Shown: piece after piece, positions 33,939 through 42,903 of the stretch | Layout of the letters: the number at the start of each line of letters is the position of its first letter | Position numbering within the stretch: position 1 is the first letter of the stretch | Assembly: GCF_030440515.1 (NCBI RefSeq) | Contig: NZ_CP076543.1 | Span: 6,272,501 to 6,336,500, forward strand | Direction of reading: 5' to 3' | Source: Streptomyces xanthophaeus | Lineage (GTDB): Bacteria; Actinomycetota; Actinomycetes; Streptomycetales; Streptomycetaceae | DNA: 64,000 nt | Notes under the pieces: model-generated | Database searches by the model: none | Seen by the model: only the letters and a program-made list of their open reading frames with translations | Told to the model about the DNA's origin: nothing | Program-made: the position numbers and the translations under genes

Positions 33939-36900
33939 TCAGACGGCGAGAGGCTCCAGGTCGCGGTGGACCCGCCGCTCGTCGCGCGCGTACCGGGTCA
34001 GACTGTGGTCCTCACCGAGCAGCCGGGTCAGCTCGGACACCGCCTCCGCCCGCAGCCGGGCCGCCTCCTCCTTGCGGCCCATCGAGTCCAGGCTGACCGC
34101 CATGTTGGAGCTGCTCGCCAGGGTCTCGGGATGGTGCGCCCCGAGCGCCTCGCGCAGCCGCATCACAGCCAGCCGCTCCAGCTCCAGAGCGCCTTCCGGA
34201 TCGCCCAGGTCGGCCCGCGTGTTGGCCAGGTTGAGATGGGCGAAGACGGTGTGCGGGTGGTTGTCGCCGAGGACGTCCCGCATCCCCCGTATCGTCTGGC
34301 GCAGCATCGTCTCCGCCGTCTCCGCGGCGCCCGTGCCCCAGTGGAAGACCGCCAGGTTGTTCACGGCCGCCAGGGTGTACGGGTGCCGCTCGCCCGGCAC
34401 CTTCATGTACTCGTCCACCACCTCCTGCGCCAGGTCCCGCGCCCCGCCCGGATCCCCGGTCGCGAACAGGTCCGAGGCCAGGTTGAGCTCGCAGGACAGC
34501 AGGTCCGGGTTGACGGAGGTGTACTTGGCCCGGTAGCGGGCCCGGGTGGCCGTGGTCAGCCGGAGGGCGTCCTCCAGCTGACCGGCCCGGCGCAGCGACA
34601 CCGCCAGGTTCTTCGCGGCCGACAGGGTGCCGGGGAACGTCCGCCCCAGCGTCCGCTTGTAGGTGTCGTACGTCCGGCTGAGCAGCTGCACCGAGTCCTC
34701 GTACCGGCCCACCTCACGCAGGTCGCGGGCCAGGTTCTGCGCGGAGGACAGGGTGTACGGGTGCTCCGGCCCGAGCACCTCCGTACGCAGGTCGTGCACC
34801 TCCTGGTCGATCTCCCGGGCCCTCGTGTACTGACCCACGAGCCGCAGGTTCAGCGCCAGGTTGTTCGCGGCGGCCAGCGTGCGCGGGTGCGCCTCGTGGA
34901 AGATCTGGCTGAAGCCCTCGTGCGCGTCGGTCGCCAGCTCCATCGCCTGTCCGTAATGGCCCAGCGCGCCCAGCGTGTTGGCCAGCCCGCTCATGGTCAT
35001 GTACGTGTGCGGGTGCGAGGGGCCGAGCACCGCCTTCTGCCGCTCCAGCGTGACCTCGTCCAGCTCCTTCGCCTCCACGAACCGGCCCTGCGAACGCAGG
35101 ATGTTCGACAGATGGAAGCGCAGGTACAGGTACTGGAGGTCGTCGTTGCCCAGCATCTCCTTCCAGGCCTCGCGCAGCTCCTCGCCGAGCGTGTACGCGG
35201 CCTTGAAATCGCCGCGCTTCCACAGGTAGCGGACCCGGTCGATCAGCAGCCTGCGCGTCTCCGGTTCCTTGCAGTACCGGGCCTCCGACGGGGTGAGGTG
35301 CGACCAGATGGTGTTGAACCGCGGCCACGTCTCCGGGTTGTCGATCGGCTCGTCGTCGTCCGGCCGGGCGCCGGCCAGGATCCGGTGGACGGCGTGCCGG
35401 GCCTCCCGCTGGTCCTCCTCCGGCATCTGCGACCGGATCACGGCCTGGACCAGCCGGTGCACCTGGATGCTGTTGCTGACCTGGTCGACCTTGGCCAGCG
35501 CGAACCGGCCGATCTCCCGGATCACCCGGCCCAGCACCAGCTTCTCCTGGAGCGAGGCGTCGTACGGCTTGAGGGCGTCGATCATCTCCTTGCTGTAGAG
35601 CAGGTTCGCGGAGATCGGCTCGGGAGCCAGGAAGGCGCACAGCTGGAGCAGCCGCACGGCGGCCGGGGAACGGGACTGCAGCCGCTCGATGGAGATGTTC
35701 CAGGTGGCGGCCACCGGCTCCGGATATCCGGGCGGCTGGTTCAGGCCCAGGACGCTCGCCGCCTGCTGGGCCAGCTGTTCGATGTACGCGCCCACCGGGG
35801 TCGCGGTCTCCGCGATCCAGGCACCCGCCTGCTCGACGGCCAGCGGCAGGTCGCCCACCGCCACCGCCACCTGCTCGGCGTCGTCCTTGCTCAGCCCCGG
35901 GGCCCGGCGCTGCAGGTGCTCGATGGACTCCTCCCGCAGGAACACGTCCACCGGCAGCGCGTCACCGTACTGCGACCAGGACTGGTTGCGGGAGGTCACC
36001 AGGACATGGCCCGGCCCGCCCGGCGGGAAGAACCGCTTGAGCGTCTCCGGATCGTCCGCGTTGTCGAAGACCAGCAGCCAGCGCGAGGAGGGAACCCCGC
36101 GCCGCAGCAGGTCGATCGCCTCCTGGGAGGCGGCCGCCATGTCCTCGCCGGTCTGCGCGCCCAGCCGCACGGCCAGCTCCGCGAGGGCCGCGACCACGTC
36201 GTCGGTCTGCTCCGAGGAGATCCACCACACCAGGTCGTAGTCGGCCATGAACCGGTGCACGTACTCCAGCGCCACCTGGGTCTTGCCGACGCCGCCGAGC
36301 CCGAACAGGGTCTGCGGCTGGGGCAGCACCACGGCCATGCCCCCGCCGAGCTGGTCGCGCATCCGCTCCAGCACGATGCTGCGCCCGGTGAACCCGGGGT
36401 TGCGGGGCGGCGCGTTCCAGATCTTCGGGACGGTCCCCGGGAAGCGGGGACCCGGCTGCGAGGCACTGCTGCCGCTGTCGGGCAGGGCCATGGGGCGCTC
36501 CACCGCGCGCAGCAGGGCGGTCGTCGCGTGCACCTCGTCGAGCCGGAACAGGTCCACCGGGTTGCGGTCGATGTACGGCGTGGAGAGCCGTACGTCGCCC
36601 ACCCTCAGCGGTACCAGCTGGCGCCGGCCCCCGGTCGGGTCCTCGGCGGCCGCGCGCTCCCACACGTCCACGGCCCGGGCCGACTTGAGGTAGGCCGAGG
36701 AGAGCAGCACCACCGTCCGGGCGGCCGTGTCGATGCTGATGCCCGCGCCCCCGAGGGTGTCCCCGGCTGCCGCGCCCGGGGCCCGCTCGGCTGAGACGTC
36801 CTTCGGCACGACCCGGAAACCGGCCCGGGTGAGCACCGACTCGATCCAGTCCGCCCACATCCGGTTCTCGGCGACGTAGGACAGGAACAGGTCGGCGGGC

Positions 36901-37937
36901 AGCGCCGGGCGGCGCCGGGTGAAGGCGTCCCTGATGCGCAGCCGGACCTCCTCGCCGATGACCGGCATGGAGGTGATGTGGCCCTCGGTGACCACGGCGG
37001 TGAGCCGCTCGAAGGCGGAGAGCAGGGAGTTGGTGAGCCCGGCCTCGTCGCCGAAGGTGGCCAGGGTCTCCTCGTACGCGTAGTAGGGGCGGTACGGGAT
37101 TTCCACCGCACCCCAGTAGGAGGTGAGCTCGTCCCCGACCAGGCCGTTCGGGAAGCGGTCGAACTTGATCCGGGCCAGCGCCCGGCCGGCGTCCGCCTTC
37201 TCCTTCTCGCCCTCGTCGATGCGCATCGGGACCGGGTAGATCTTGATGCCGCGGTCGTTGAACCGCTCGTCGATCTGGCGGGCGACGGACGCGGCGCCGT
37301 CGATGGACTGGTCGGACAGGGTGAAGCAGTCGACCAGGACGTCCGGGAGGTGGACGGTGCAGATGTCGGCGATGTCGGAAAGACCGGTGCGGCTGTCGAT
37401 CAGGACGTAGTCGTAGTTCCGCTTCATGTCGGCGCGTAAGGCGTCGAAGAAGAGCCCCCCGCCGAGCCGGTCGTAGAAGTTGTCCCAGTCGAAGGTGGAG
37501 ACGGTCGCCGAGTACTCGCGGTTCTGCCGGCCCGCCGAGACGAAGTCCAGGGTGCCGCCGTCCGGGAACTCCCAGCCGTGGGTCTCCGGGGTGAGCGAGA
37601 CGGCGTGCGGCTGTATCCGCGCGTAGTCCTTGTGCCAGTCGTCGGGCCGCTGCACCGGGCTGGTCGCCGCCCAGGCGTACTCGCTGATCAGATCGATGAC
37701 CCCGGTGGTGGCCCCCAGCGTGGAAGGGTCCAGGAAGGGGTGGAAGAAGCGGTGCAGGCCGGGCGCCTCCAGGTCCCAGTCCACGGCGAGGACCCGCTTG
37801 CCGTTCGCCGCCAGGATCCATGCGGTGTTGGCCAGCGCCATGGTGCGGCCCGTGCCGCCCTTGTACGAATAGAAGGTGACGATGCGTCCGTCACGGCTGT
37901 CGCTGTCGCTGCCGCTGTTGTCACTGCTCGCTGTCAT
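33939..37937 (-). CDS. fxsT: FxSxx-COOH system TPR protein: ParA-like + TIR-like + NB-ARC + TPR
   Basis: This 1332-residue multidomain protein starts at ATG 37937, overlapping the fxsC stop by 17 nt. Residues ~17-260: ParA/MinD-like ATPase with FYSYKGGTGRT (deviant Walker A whose usual final Lys is Arg31) and YDYVLIDSRTGLSDIADIC. About 348-470: TIR-like domain (LFLSYVAENRMWADWIESVL; AVDVWERA). About 540-800: NB-ARC-type STAND ATPase, LFGLGGVGKTQVALEYVH, WWISSEQTDDVV, WLLVFDNADDPETL. About 950-1325: tetratricopeptide repeats (HPHTYMTMSGLANTLGALGHYGQAMELA and later units). STAND plus TPR suggests a ligand-triggered switch. Confidence 0.88.
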   Translation of the reverse strand: MTASSDNSGSDSDSRDGRIVTFYSYKGGTGRTMALANTAWILAANGKRVLAVDWDLEAPGLHRFFHPFLDPSTLGATTGVIDLISEYAWAATSPVQRPDDWHKDYARIQPHAVSLTPETHGWEFPDGGTLDFVSAGRQNREYSATVSTFDWDNFYDRLGGGLFFDALRADMKRNYDYVLIDSRTGLSDIADICTVHLPDVLVDCFTLSDQSIDGAASVARQIDERFNDRGIKIYPVPMRIDEGEKEKADAGRALARIKFDRFPNGLVGDELTSYWGAVEIPYRPYYAYEETLATFGDEAGLTNSLLSAFERLTAVVTEGHITSMPVIGEEVRLRIRDAFTRRRPALPADLFLSYVAENRMWADWIESVLTRAGFRVVPKDVSAERAPGAAAGDTLGGAGISIDTAARTVVLLSSAYLKSARAVDVWERAAAEDPTGGRRQLVPLRVGDVRLSTPYIDRNPVDLFRLDEVHATTALLRAVERPMALPDSGSSASQPGPRFPGTVPKIWNAPPRNPGFTGRSIVLERMRDQLGGGMAVVLPQPQTLFGLGGVGKTQVALEYVHRFMADYDLVWWISSEQTDDVVAALAELAVRLGAQTGEDMAAASQEAIDLLRRGVPSSRWLLVFDNADDPETLKRFFPPGGPGHVLVTSRNQSWSQYGDALPVDVFLREESIEHLQRRAPGLSKDDAEQVAVAVGDLPLAVEQAGAWIAETATPVGAYIEQLAQQAASVLGLNQPPGYPEPVAATWNISIERLQSRSPAAVRLLQLCAFLAPEPISANLLYSKEMIDALKPYDASLQEKLVLGRVIREIGRFALAKVDQVSNSIQVHRLVQAVIRSQMPEEDQREARHAVHRILAGARPDDDEPIDNPETWPRFNTIWSHLTPSEARYCKEPETRRLLIDRVRYLWKRGDFKAAYTLGEELREAWKEMLGNDDLQYLYLRFHLSNILRSQGRFVEAKELDEVTLERQKAVLGPSHPHTYMTMSGLANTLGALGHYGQAMELATDAHEGFSQIFHEAHPRTLAAANNLALNLRLVGQYTRAREIDQEVHDLRTEVLGPEHPYTLSSAQNLARDLREVGRYEDSVQLLSRTYDTYKRTLGRTFPGTLSAAKNLAVSLRRAGQLEDALRLTTATRARYRAKYTSVNPDLLSCELNLASDLFATGDPGGARDLAQEVVDEYMKVPGERHPYTLAAVNNLAVFHWGTGAAETAETMLRQTIRGMRDVLGDNHPHTVFAHLNLANTRADLGDPEGALELERLAVMRLREALGAHHPETLASSSNMAVSLDSMGRKEEAARLRAEAVSELTRLLGEDHSLTRYARDERRVHRDLEPLAV

Positions 37938-39297
37938 CCGCGTCCCCCCGGTCGGTGTCGTTGTCGTCGTTGTCGTGGAGGCCGGCCCCCGCCGGCCCGG
38001 CCCGGTGCCGGTCGGAGTCGGGCGGGAACGGGACACGGGGCGATGGCGGCCCTGGCGGCCCGTTCATCCCCATCGGCCCCAGCAACCGGGGCCGTTCGAT
38101 GGAGGTGTCGCCCTTCGGCGGATACGGCTGCGCGTGTCTGAGGAACTGCTGGGCGGCGGCCTCGACCACCTGCGGCAGGATCTGGCCGAGGGTCTCCACG
38201 TTGGCCACGCCGTTCGCGGCGGCCCGGCAGGCGGCCCGGCCCTGGCTCATCGTCTTGGGCATGGTGTTCTCCAGCCGGTCGGCCAGCTCGTTCTCCTTCG
38301 ACCGGCTCTGGTGGTCGTACCGGTTCCACGGCACGACCACGTTGACCCAGGGCCGGGGCTCCCGGTCGAAGGCGGCCAGGCGCCGGCGCCGCTGCTCGTC
38401 CTCCACCGCCCACCGGTCGACGATCAGGATCTCCGGCCGGGTCGGCAGCTGCTTGCTGTCGAGGTGCCCGGCCTCGTCGTCGAAGGAGGACATGGTGGTC
38501 TGGTAGTTGAGGTTCTTGACCAGGTCCTCGGCGACGTAGGCGATGGGCCGCTGGGCGACCGGATGGTACGGATTCCACTCCAGCGCGGTGTCCCCGTAGT
38601 ACTCGGGGGTGCGGCCATCGGGCAGATCGTGCCGGGAGGCGGCGGCCACGGTCACGTGCAGGGTGCGGGCCGGACTGCCGCTGGAGCCGAAGGCGCTCGG
38701 AACGTTGCGGTAGTCCAGCGGGCGGATGGGGTCCAGGTGGGCGGTCTCGGCGACCTGGACGATGCGCCGGGCGAGCTCGTACACGGCCTGCTCGTACTGC
38801 TCGGCGTAACCGCGCAGTTTGATCAGCCCGTACAGGCCGTCGGTGACGTAGCGCTCGCCGAAGGTGTTGTGGTTGAACTGCAACCGCTCGGCCGGGCCGG
38901 GGAGTTGTTCCGGCGGCACCGGCACCCATAACGCGGGCACGATGGCCTCGGCCTGCTTGTTGCTGACCGCGCCGTGCTGGACGGCGCGCTGCGCGAAGGC
39001 GAACCACTCCTTCCCGCACATCTCGCTGGCGAAGTAGCGCGGCGAGAACAGGGGAACGAAGACCCGGCAGTTGGCGAGTGCCCGGGCGAGCCGTTCGGAC
39101 CAGCCCTCGCCGCTGCGTATCTCCCGGTCCATGAACCCGACGTCGTACCCGGCGCGCAGGTCCGTCAGCGCCATGACATGCCCGCAGAGATCACGGAACA
39201 GGCGCTCGACCCACATGTCCGGGTCGGGGCCCCCGGCCCCGAACCTCGGTGTATGTGCGTAACTGAGAAAAAAGTACGGCTCCCCTGATGCGGGCAC
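37921..39297 (-). CDS. fxsC: TIR-like protein FxsC
   Basis: The 458-residue protein starts at GTG 39297. The N-terminal ~170 residues are TIR-like: EPYFFLSYAHTPRFGAGGPDPDMWVERLFRDL, then FVPLFSPRYFASEMCGKEWFAFAQRAV, where the Glu in C-G-K-E-W sits where TIR NADases keep their catalytic Glu. The middle part (RTLHVTVAAASRHDLPDGRTPEYYG; EILIVDRWAVEDEQRRRRLAAFD) is specific to this family. The C-terminal ~60 residues are a Pro/Asp-rich tail. NAD cleavage is untested and inferred only from that Glu. Confidence 0.88.
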   Translation of the reverse strand: MPASGEPYFFLSYAHTPRFGAGGPDPDMWVERLFRDLCGHVMALTDLRAGYDVGFMDREIRSGEGWSERLARALANCRVFVPLFSPRYFASEMCGKEWFAFAQRAVQHGAVSNKQAEAIVPALWVPVPPEQLPGPAERLQFNHNTFGERYVTDGLYGLIKLRGYAEQYEQAVYELARRIVQVAETAHLDPIRPLDYRNVPSAFGSSGSPARTLHVTVAAASRHDLPDGRTPEYYGDTALEWNPYHPVAQRPIAYVAEDLVKNLNYQTTMSSFDDEAGHLDSKQLPTRPEILIVDRWAVEDEQRRRRLAAFDREPRPWVNVVVPWNRYDHQSRSKENELADRLENTMPKTMSQGRAACRAAANGVANVETLGQILPQVVEAAAQQFLRHAQPYPPKGDTSIERPRLLGPMGMNGPPGPPSPRVPFPPDSDRHRAGPAGAGLHDNDDNDTDRGDADDSEQ

Positions 39298-39377
39298 ACG
39301 ACCCCCGTCCCGAAGATGCGAAGCGAAGAAACATCATTCCGGAGCTGCTTCGCCACATCCCCTCATCGTTCAGTCAA

Positions 39378-40223
39378 TCAGCGTCTGTTTTCGGTCATCC
39401 AGTCAAGGGCGTGATCGACGGCCTCCGGGAGGGAGAAGAGCATGGTCGACGCACCTCCCACCCGCCCCCTGCGCACCCGTGAATCCGGGAACGCGTCACC
39501 GATCTCCGTGAAATCGCCGTCGTCCAGCGCGACGTCCTCGTATGCGGTCCACGCCCCCTCCTGCCGGTGCCTTTGCGGCCCCGGAAGGTTCACCTTCACC
39601 ACACACTCGTACATGCGCAAGGGGGGCTTCGGAATTCGGTACTCCGCGAGATGGAAAGCGGTGCAGACCGAAAACCCCACATTGATCATGAGTACCTGCC
39701 CGCCCTCCCAGCACAGCTTTCCCAGGGGTGACTCTTCCCCCAGATGGCTTTCGAGGCGATGCCCCGAGCACAGCCGCTCCGCGTCCGCCCCGAGGGCCGC
39801 GAAGGAGGTCTGCGGGTGGGCGCTGCGCGCGGCGCCCGGCGCGGTGCGGACGGCCTCCGCCAGGGACCCCATGCCCTGGCTCGGGGTGCTCGCCGGGTCG
39901 AAAGCGGACATCCGCTCGCGGAAGGCCCGCACCCCGGCCTCGTCCAGACCGCGGATCCGCTCCAGGTGGGCGGTGGAGGTCTTGGAGTTCTCCGGGGTGA
40001 ACGCAGGGACCACCAGGGTGCCGCGCGGCCCGAGGACGCCCGTCAGGGCGTCGCGCAGCAGCTCCGCGCGCAGCCCGGTCCCGCCGAGGGAGGAGTGCAC
40101 CATGAGCCGCATGCCGGGGCGGACCCCGGCCAGCCGCAACTGCACGGCGAGCCGGAGCCTGCCGGGCGCGGAGGACGGCACGGAGGAGGGCGCGGAGAAC
40201 CGCGCCGGGGAGGGCGCGGTCAC
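39378..40223 (-). CDS. AAC(3)-family N-acetyltransferase in the fxs operon
   Basis: AAC(3) enzymes transfer acetyl from acetyl-CoA to amino groups, classically of aminoglycosides. The 281-residue protein has a low-complexity start, then GVRPGMRLMVHSSLGGTGL, GPRGTLVVPAFTPENSKTS, RSAHPQTSFAALGADAERLCSGH and SPLGKLCWEGGQVLMINVGFSVCTAFHLAEY with the conserved His. GTG 40223 overlaps the fxsB stop by 4 nt, so it is tightly coupled to peptide maturation. Acetylation of the RiPP product or another amine is more likely here than resistance, but this is inference. Confidence 0.85.
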   Translation of the reverse strand: MTAPSPARFSAPSSVPSSAPGRLRLAVQLRLAGVRPGMRLMVHSSLGGTGLRAELLRDALTGVLGPRGTLVVPAFTPENSKTSTAHLERIRGLDEAGVRAFRERMSAFDPASTPSQGMGSLAEAVRTAPGAARSAHPQTSFAALGADAERLCSGHRLESHLGEESPLGKLCWEGGQVLMINVGFSVCTAFHLAEYRIPKPPLRMYECVVKVNLPGPQRHRQEGAWTAYEDVALDDGDFTEIGDAFPDSRVRRGRVGGASTMLFSLPEAVDHALDWMTENRR

Positions 40224-42472
40224 GCGTCGACCGTCTTCAGTTCGTAGCGGAGCTCCGCCACCAGGCTCTTCCCGGTGACGGTCAGCTCGGCCGCCTCCGA
40301 GAGCTGGTCCAGGGCCTGGTGGATCCGGTCCGAGCCGCCCGGTTCGGGCGTCGCCGTGGCCCGCCGGTACGCCTCCACCGCCACCCGCTCGTGCACGTCC
40401 GCCAGCAGCCGGGACACCGGTACCGGCCGCTCCCGCCACGGCGAACGGTGCTGCCACTGACCGTCCAGCGCGTACAGGTCGGCCACCTCGGTCAGCGCCC
40501 GCAGCCTGGTCCGCCGCCGCCCGGTCAGCAGCGCCAGCGCGGTCTCGCGGACCCCCGCCGCGTACGGCACCCCGAGCGCTCCCGGCCCGTGCCGCCCGGC
40601 CTCGCCCCAGCCGCCCGACCGCGGGCCGCCCGCGAGCGGGGTCAGCGTGGTCAGCCCGGTGGCCGCCGCCCGGGCGAAGTCCGGCACCGCCTTGTGCAGC
40701 AGCGCCCACGCCCGGTCCAGCCTGCCCCGCCACTCCTCGGCCTCCCCGGCGCCGAGGCGGAGCCTGGGCGGGCGGGGGAAGCAGTTGCGGTACGGGTCGA
40801 GGTCCTCCAGGGCCACCGGGGCCGCGTCCGGCCCGGGCGACCAGGTGCGTACGGGCTGCCAGCGGGCGTCCCCCGCCGTGGGCCCGAAGCGGTGCTCGGT
40901 GCGGCCGTCCCGTACGGCGTACCCCCCGTCGGTGACGTGCAGCGCGGCCCGGCCCTCCGTGCCGGGCTCCCCGAGCCGCAGCAGCCCCAGCGTCGGCAGG
41001 TACACCTCGCCGTCGCGGTAGGCCACCTCGGCCGGCAGGTCCAGCCCGCCGCGGAGCACGGCGGCGGCGGCCAGCGCGGTCAGCCTGCGCGCCGCCTCCG
41101 GTGCGTCCTGCCTGCCGTCGCGGGCGGCGTCCAGGGCCGCCAGTACCCAGGTCCGGGTGAAGGGGTGGTCCAGTACGGCGTCCAGGGCGTCCGGGCCCGC
41201 CTCCCCGGCCCCCTCCACGGCGGTCAGCAGTTCCCAGGCGTGCGCCCAGCCGGGGTCGGCGGCGAGGTCCGCGTGCAGCCGGGCCAGCAGGATCCGGGTC
41301 AGTTCCTCCTGGGAGCGGGCGAGTTCGGCCGGGTCGGTCAGCTGCGGCGCGGTCTCCCGCGGAGCGGTGCGGCCCTCGACCCCGTCCACGAGTTCGCGCA
41401 GGTCGGTGCAGTAGACGGAGGGGTTGTCGAAGCCGTTCCGGTCGCGGTAGCGGTGGGTGTAGAGCCCGCCCCCGCACGAACGTACGACGGGGCACCGGCG
41501 GCACGAGTCGCTGACGCCCGCGAGGCCCAGCTGCCGGGCGCGGACCCCGGGATGGGCCGCGACCTGGTCAAACGCGTGGTCGAAGACGTTGAAGCCGGTG
41601 GCCGCGGCTCCCTCGAAGGCGCTCTTGAGGGAGTCCGCCTGTTCCAGGGTGCCGTCGGTCTCGACGACGACGAGGTCGGTGGGCGCGAGGCCGAGCGACT
41701 CGGTGAGGCTGGGGCCGCCGCGCAGGGTGGAGAGCAGGGACTCGAAGAGCCTTACAGGCACCGGGCGTCCCAGCCGGTCCCAGTGGTCGAAGATCCGCAG
41801 CAGCCAGCGCGCGTACGCGTCGGGGGCGCCGTCGGGGCGGGCCGGGGGTGCCTCCCAGGTGGCGTGGGGGAGCAGGAAGTCCACGCGCGGGGGCTCCAGT
41901 TCGACCAGCGCATCCAGTACGGCGACGGGGTCGTTGGCCACGTCCACGGTGCAGAGCAGGCCCTGGTAGAGGTGGCGGTACGGCTCGGAGCGGAGCAGGG
42001 CGACGGCGGCGAGGACCAGCGGGTGGCTCGTACGGCCGTCGGCGAAGCGGCGGTGGCGGTCGTTGGCGGCGCGGTCCCCGTCGAGGGAGATGCCGACCCG
42101 GACGCCGTACTCGTCGAAGAGGTCGAGGTAACGGGTGCTGAGCTGGAGTCCGTTGGTGTGGATCCGCAGGTCGAGGGAGGCGATCCCGCTGAGCGCCCGG
42201 CTGAACTCCTCGCACACGAGGCGGAGCCGGGACGTGCCCGCCAACAGGGGTTCCCCTCCATGGAGAATCACCGTGACGGAGGGGAGTGCATGGTCACGGG
42301 CATGTTCGGCGAGCCTGGACGCGGTATGCGAAATAACCTCGGGGGAGATCACTTTCGGCCGGGCTCGCCAGCTCTGATCTGCGTGTTCGTAGACATAGCA
42401 ATGATCACAAGCAAGATCGCATCTGCTGTGAACCTTTAGGACGATCTCGCGAAATGCGATCAGGCCGGTCAT
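40220..42472 (-). CDS. fxsB: FxsB-type radical SAM/SPASM maturase with degenerate HExxH domain
   Basis: The 750-residue radical SAM enzyme is expected to join Phe and Ser side chains of FxsA into a cyclophane. Residues 9-300: radical SAM core with CX3CX2C at C18, C22, C25 (KVHSRCDLACDHCYVYEHAD), ILHGGEPLLAG and GISLDGD. About 320-355: SPASM Cys set in SDSCRRCPVVRSCGGGLYTH...NPSVYC. The C-terminal half resembles the HExxH-type peptide beta-hydroxylase domain. Where VHEFQH-like ligands are expected (about 644-666), I read ALALLTGRRRTRLRALTEV, so the metal site is lost. This fits the inactivated-extension (FxsBH) form. The stop is coupled to the acetyltransferase. Confidence 0.9.
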   Translation of the reverse strand: MTGLIAFREIVLKVHSRCDLACDHCYVYEHADQSWRARPKVISPEVISHTASRLAEHARDHALPSVTVILHGGEPLLAGTSRLRLVCEEFSRALSGIASLDLRIHTNGLQLSTRYLDLFDEYGVRVGISLDGDRAANDRHRRFADGRTSHPLVLAAVALLRSEPYRHLYQGLLCTVDVANDPVAVLDALVELEPPRVDFLLPHATWEAPPARPDGAPDAYARWLLRIFDHWDRLGRPVPVRLFESLLSTLRGGPSLTESLGLAPTDLVVVETDGTLEQADSLKSAFEGAAATGFNVFDHAFDQVAAHPGVRARQLGLAGVSDSCRRCPVVRSCGGGLYTHRYRDRNGFDNPSVYCTDLRELVDGVEGRTAPRETAPQLTDPAELARSQEELTRILLARLHADLAADPGWAHAWELLTAVEGAGEAGPDALDAVLDHPFTRTWVLAALDAARDGRQDAPEAARRLTALAAAAVLRGGLDLPAEVAYRDGEVYLPTLGLLRLGEPGTEGRAALHVTDGGYAVRDGRTEHRFGPTAGDARWQPVRTWSPGPDAAPVALEDLDPYRNCFPRPPRLRLGAGEAEEWRGRLDRAWALLHKAVPDFARAAATGLTTLTPLAGGPRSGGWGEAGRHGPGALGVPYAAGVRETALALLTGRRRTRLRALTEVADLYALDGQWQHRSPWRERPVPVSRLLADVHERVAVEAYRRATATPEPGGSDRIHQALDQLSEAAELTVTGKSLVAELRYELKTVDA

Positions 42473-42500
42473 TCCACCAGTCTAGAGCGCCGAGTTCGGC

Positions 42501-42665
42501 TCAGAGTGCGGAGTTGAAGATCGGGGCCTGAACCGGACGAGCAGATTCGGCCGGCAGCACGCGACCGAGCGTCGTCGCCGCGGACGCGGTGTGGACGTCG
42601 ATCTTGCCGAGCGGAACCCGGTGGGCCTTGACCGAGCTGGTCGCGGGGGATGCTGAAGTGTTCAC
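42501..42665 (-). CDS. fxsA: FxsA: FxSxx-COOH cyclophane RiPP precursor
   Basis: This short precursor peptide ends in P-I-F-N-S-A-L, i.e. Phe, any, Ser, two residues and stop, exactly the FxSxx-COOH pattern. The preceding VPLGKIDVHTASAATTLGRV is the leader/recognition part. I take GTG 42665 as start (54 residues) because AAGGA lies 7 nt upstream. An in-frame ATG at 42701 would give 66 residues, but has no ribosome-binding site, and a TTGACA promoter hexamer at 42727-42732 would place the transcript start downstream of it. FxsB follows after 28 nt. The product is probably a modified C-terminal tail released by proteolysis. Confidence 0.85.
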   Translation of the reverse strand: MNTSASPATSSVKAHRVPLGKIDVHTASAATTLGRVLPAESARPVQAPIFNSAL

Positions 42666-42726
42666 GGCACCGTCCTTGGGGAAGCCATGTGGAATGGACA
42701 TGTGAATGACAACGGCTACATGCTGC

Positions 42727-42746
42727 TGTCAAGCAGGGACTTTACT
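42727..42746 (-). promoter_or_regulatory. fxs motif site 1 upstream of fxsA
   Basis: On the plus strand TCAAGCNNGGACTTTACT occupies 42729-42746 and recurs at 43220-43237. On the coding strand it reads AGTAAAGTCC..GCTTGA and overlaps a TTGACA -35-like hexamer (42727-42732). A wider dyad GGGACT-N10-AGTCCC is present at this copy. Confidence 0.6.
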
Positions 42747-42903
42747 AGGACAGTCCCCCTTGGCAACACGAGACATGACGCCTGGTCAAGACTTCCATGC
42801 AATGCGCGGCGGATTTCTCAAGAGGGCGGATTCGGCCGTTTGCCGCAAGGGAAGATCCTTTTCATGGGAGCGGGTCCCGACGGCGGCCCCGTCCGGACCG
42901 GAC

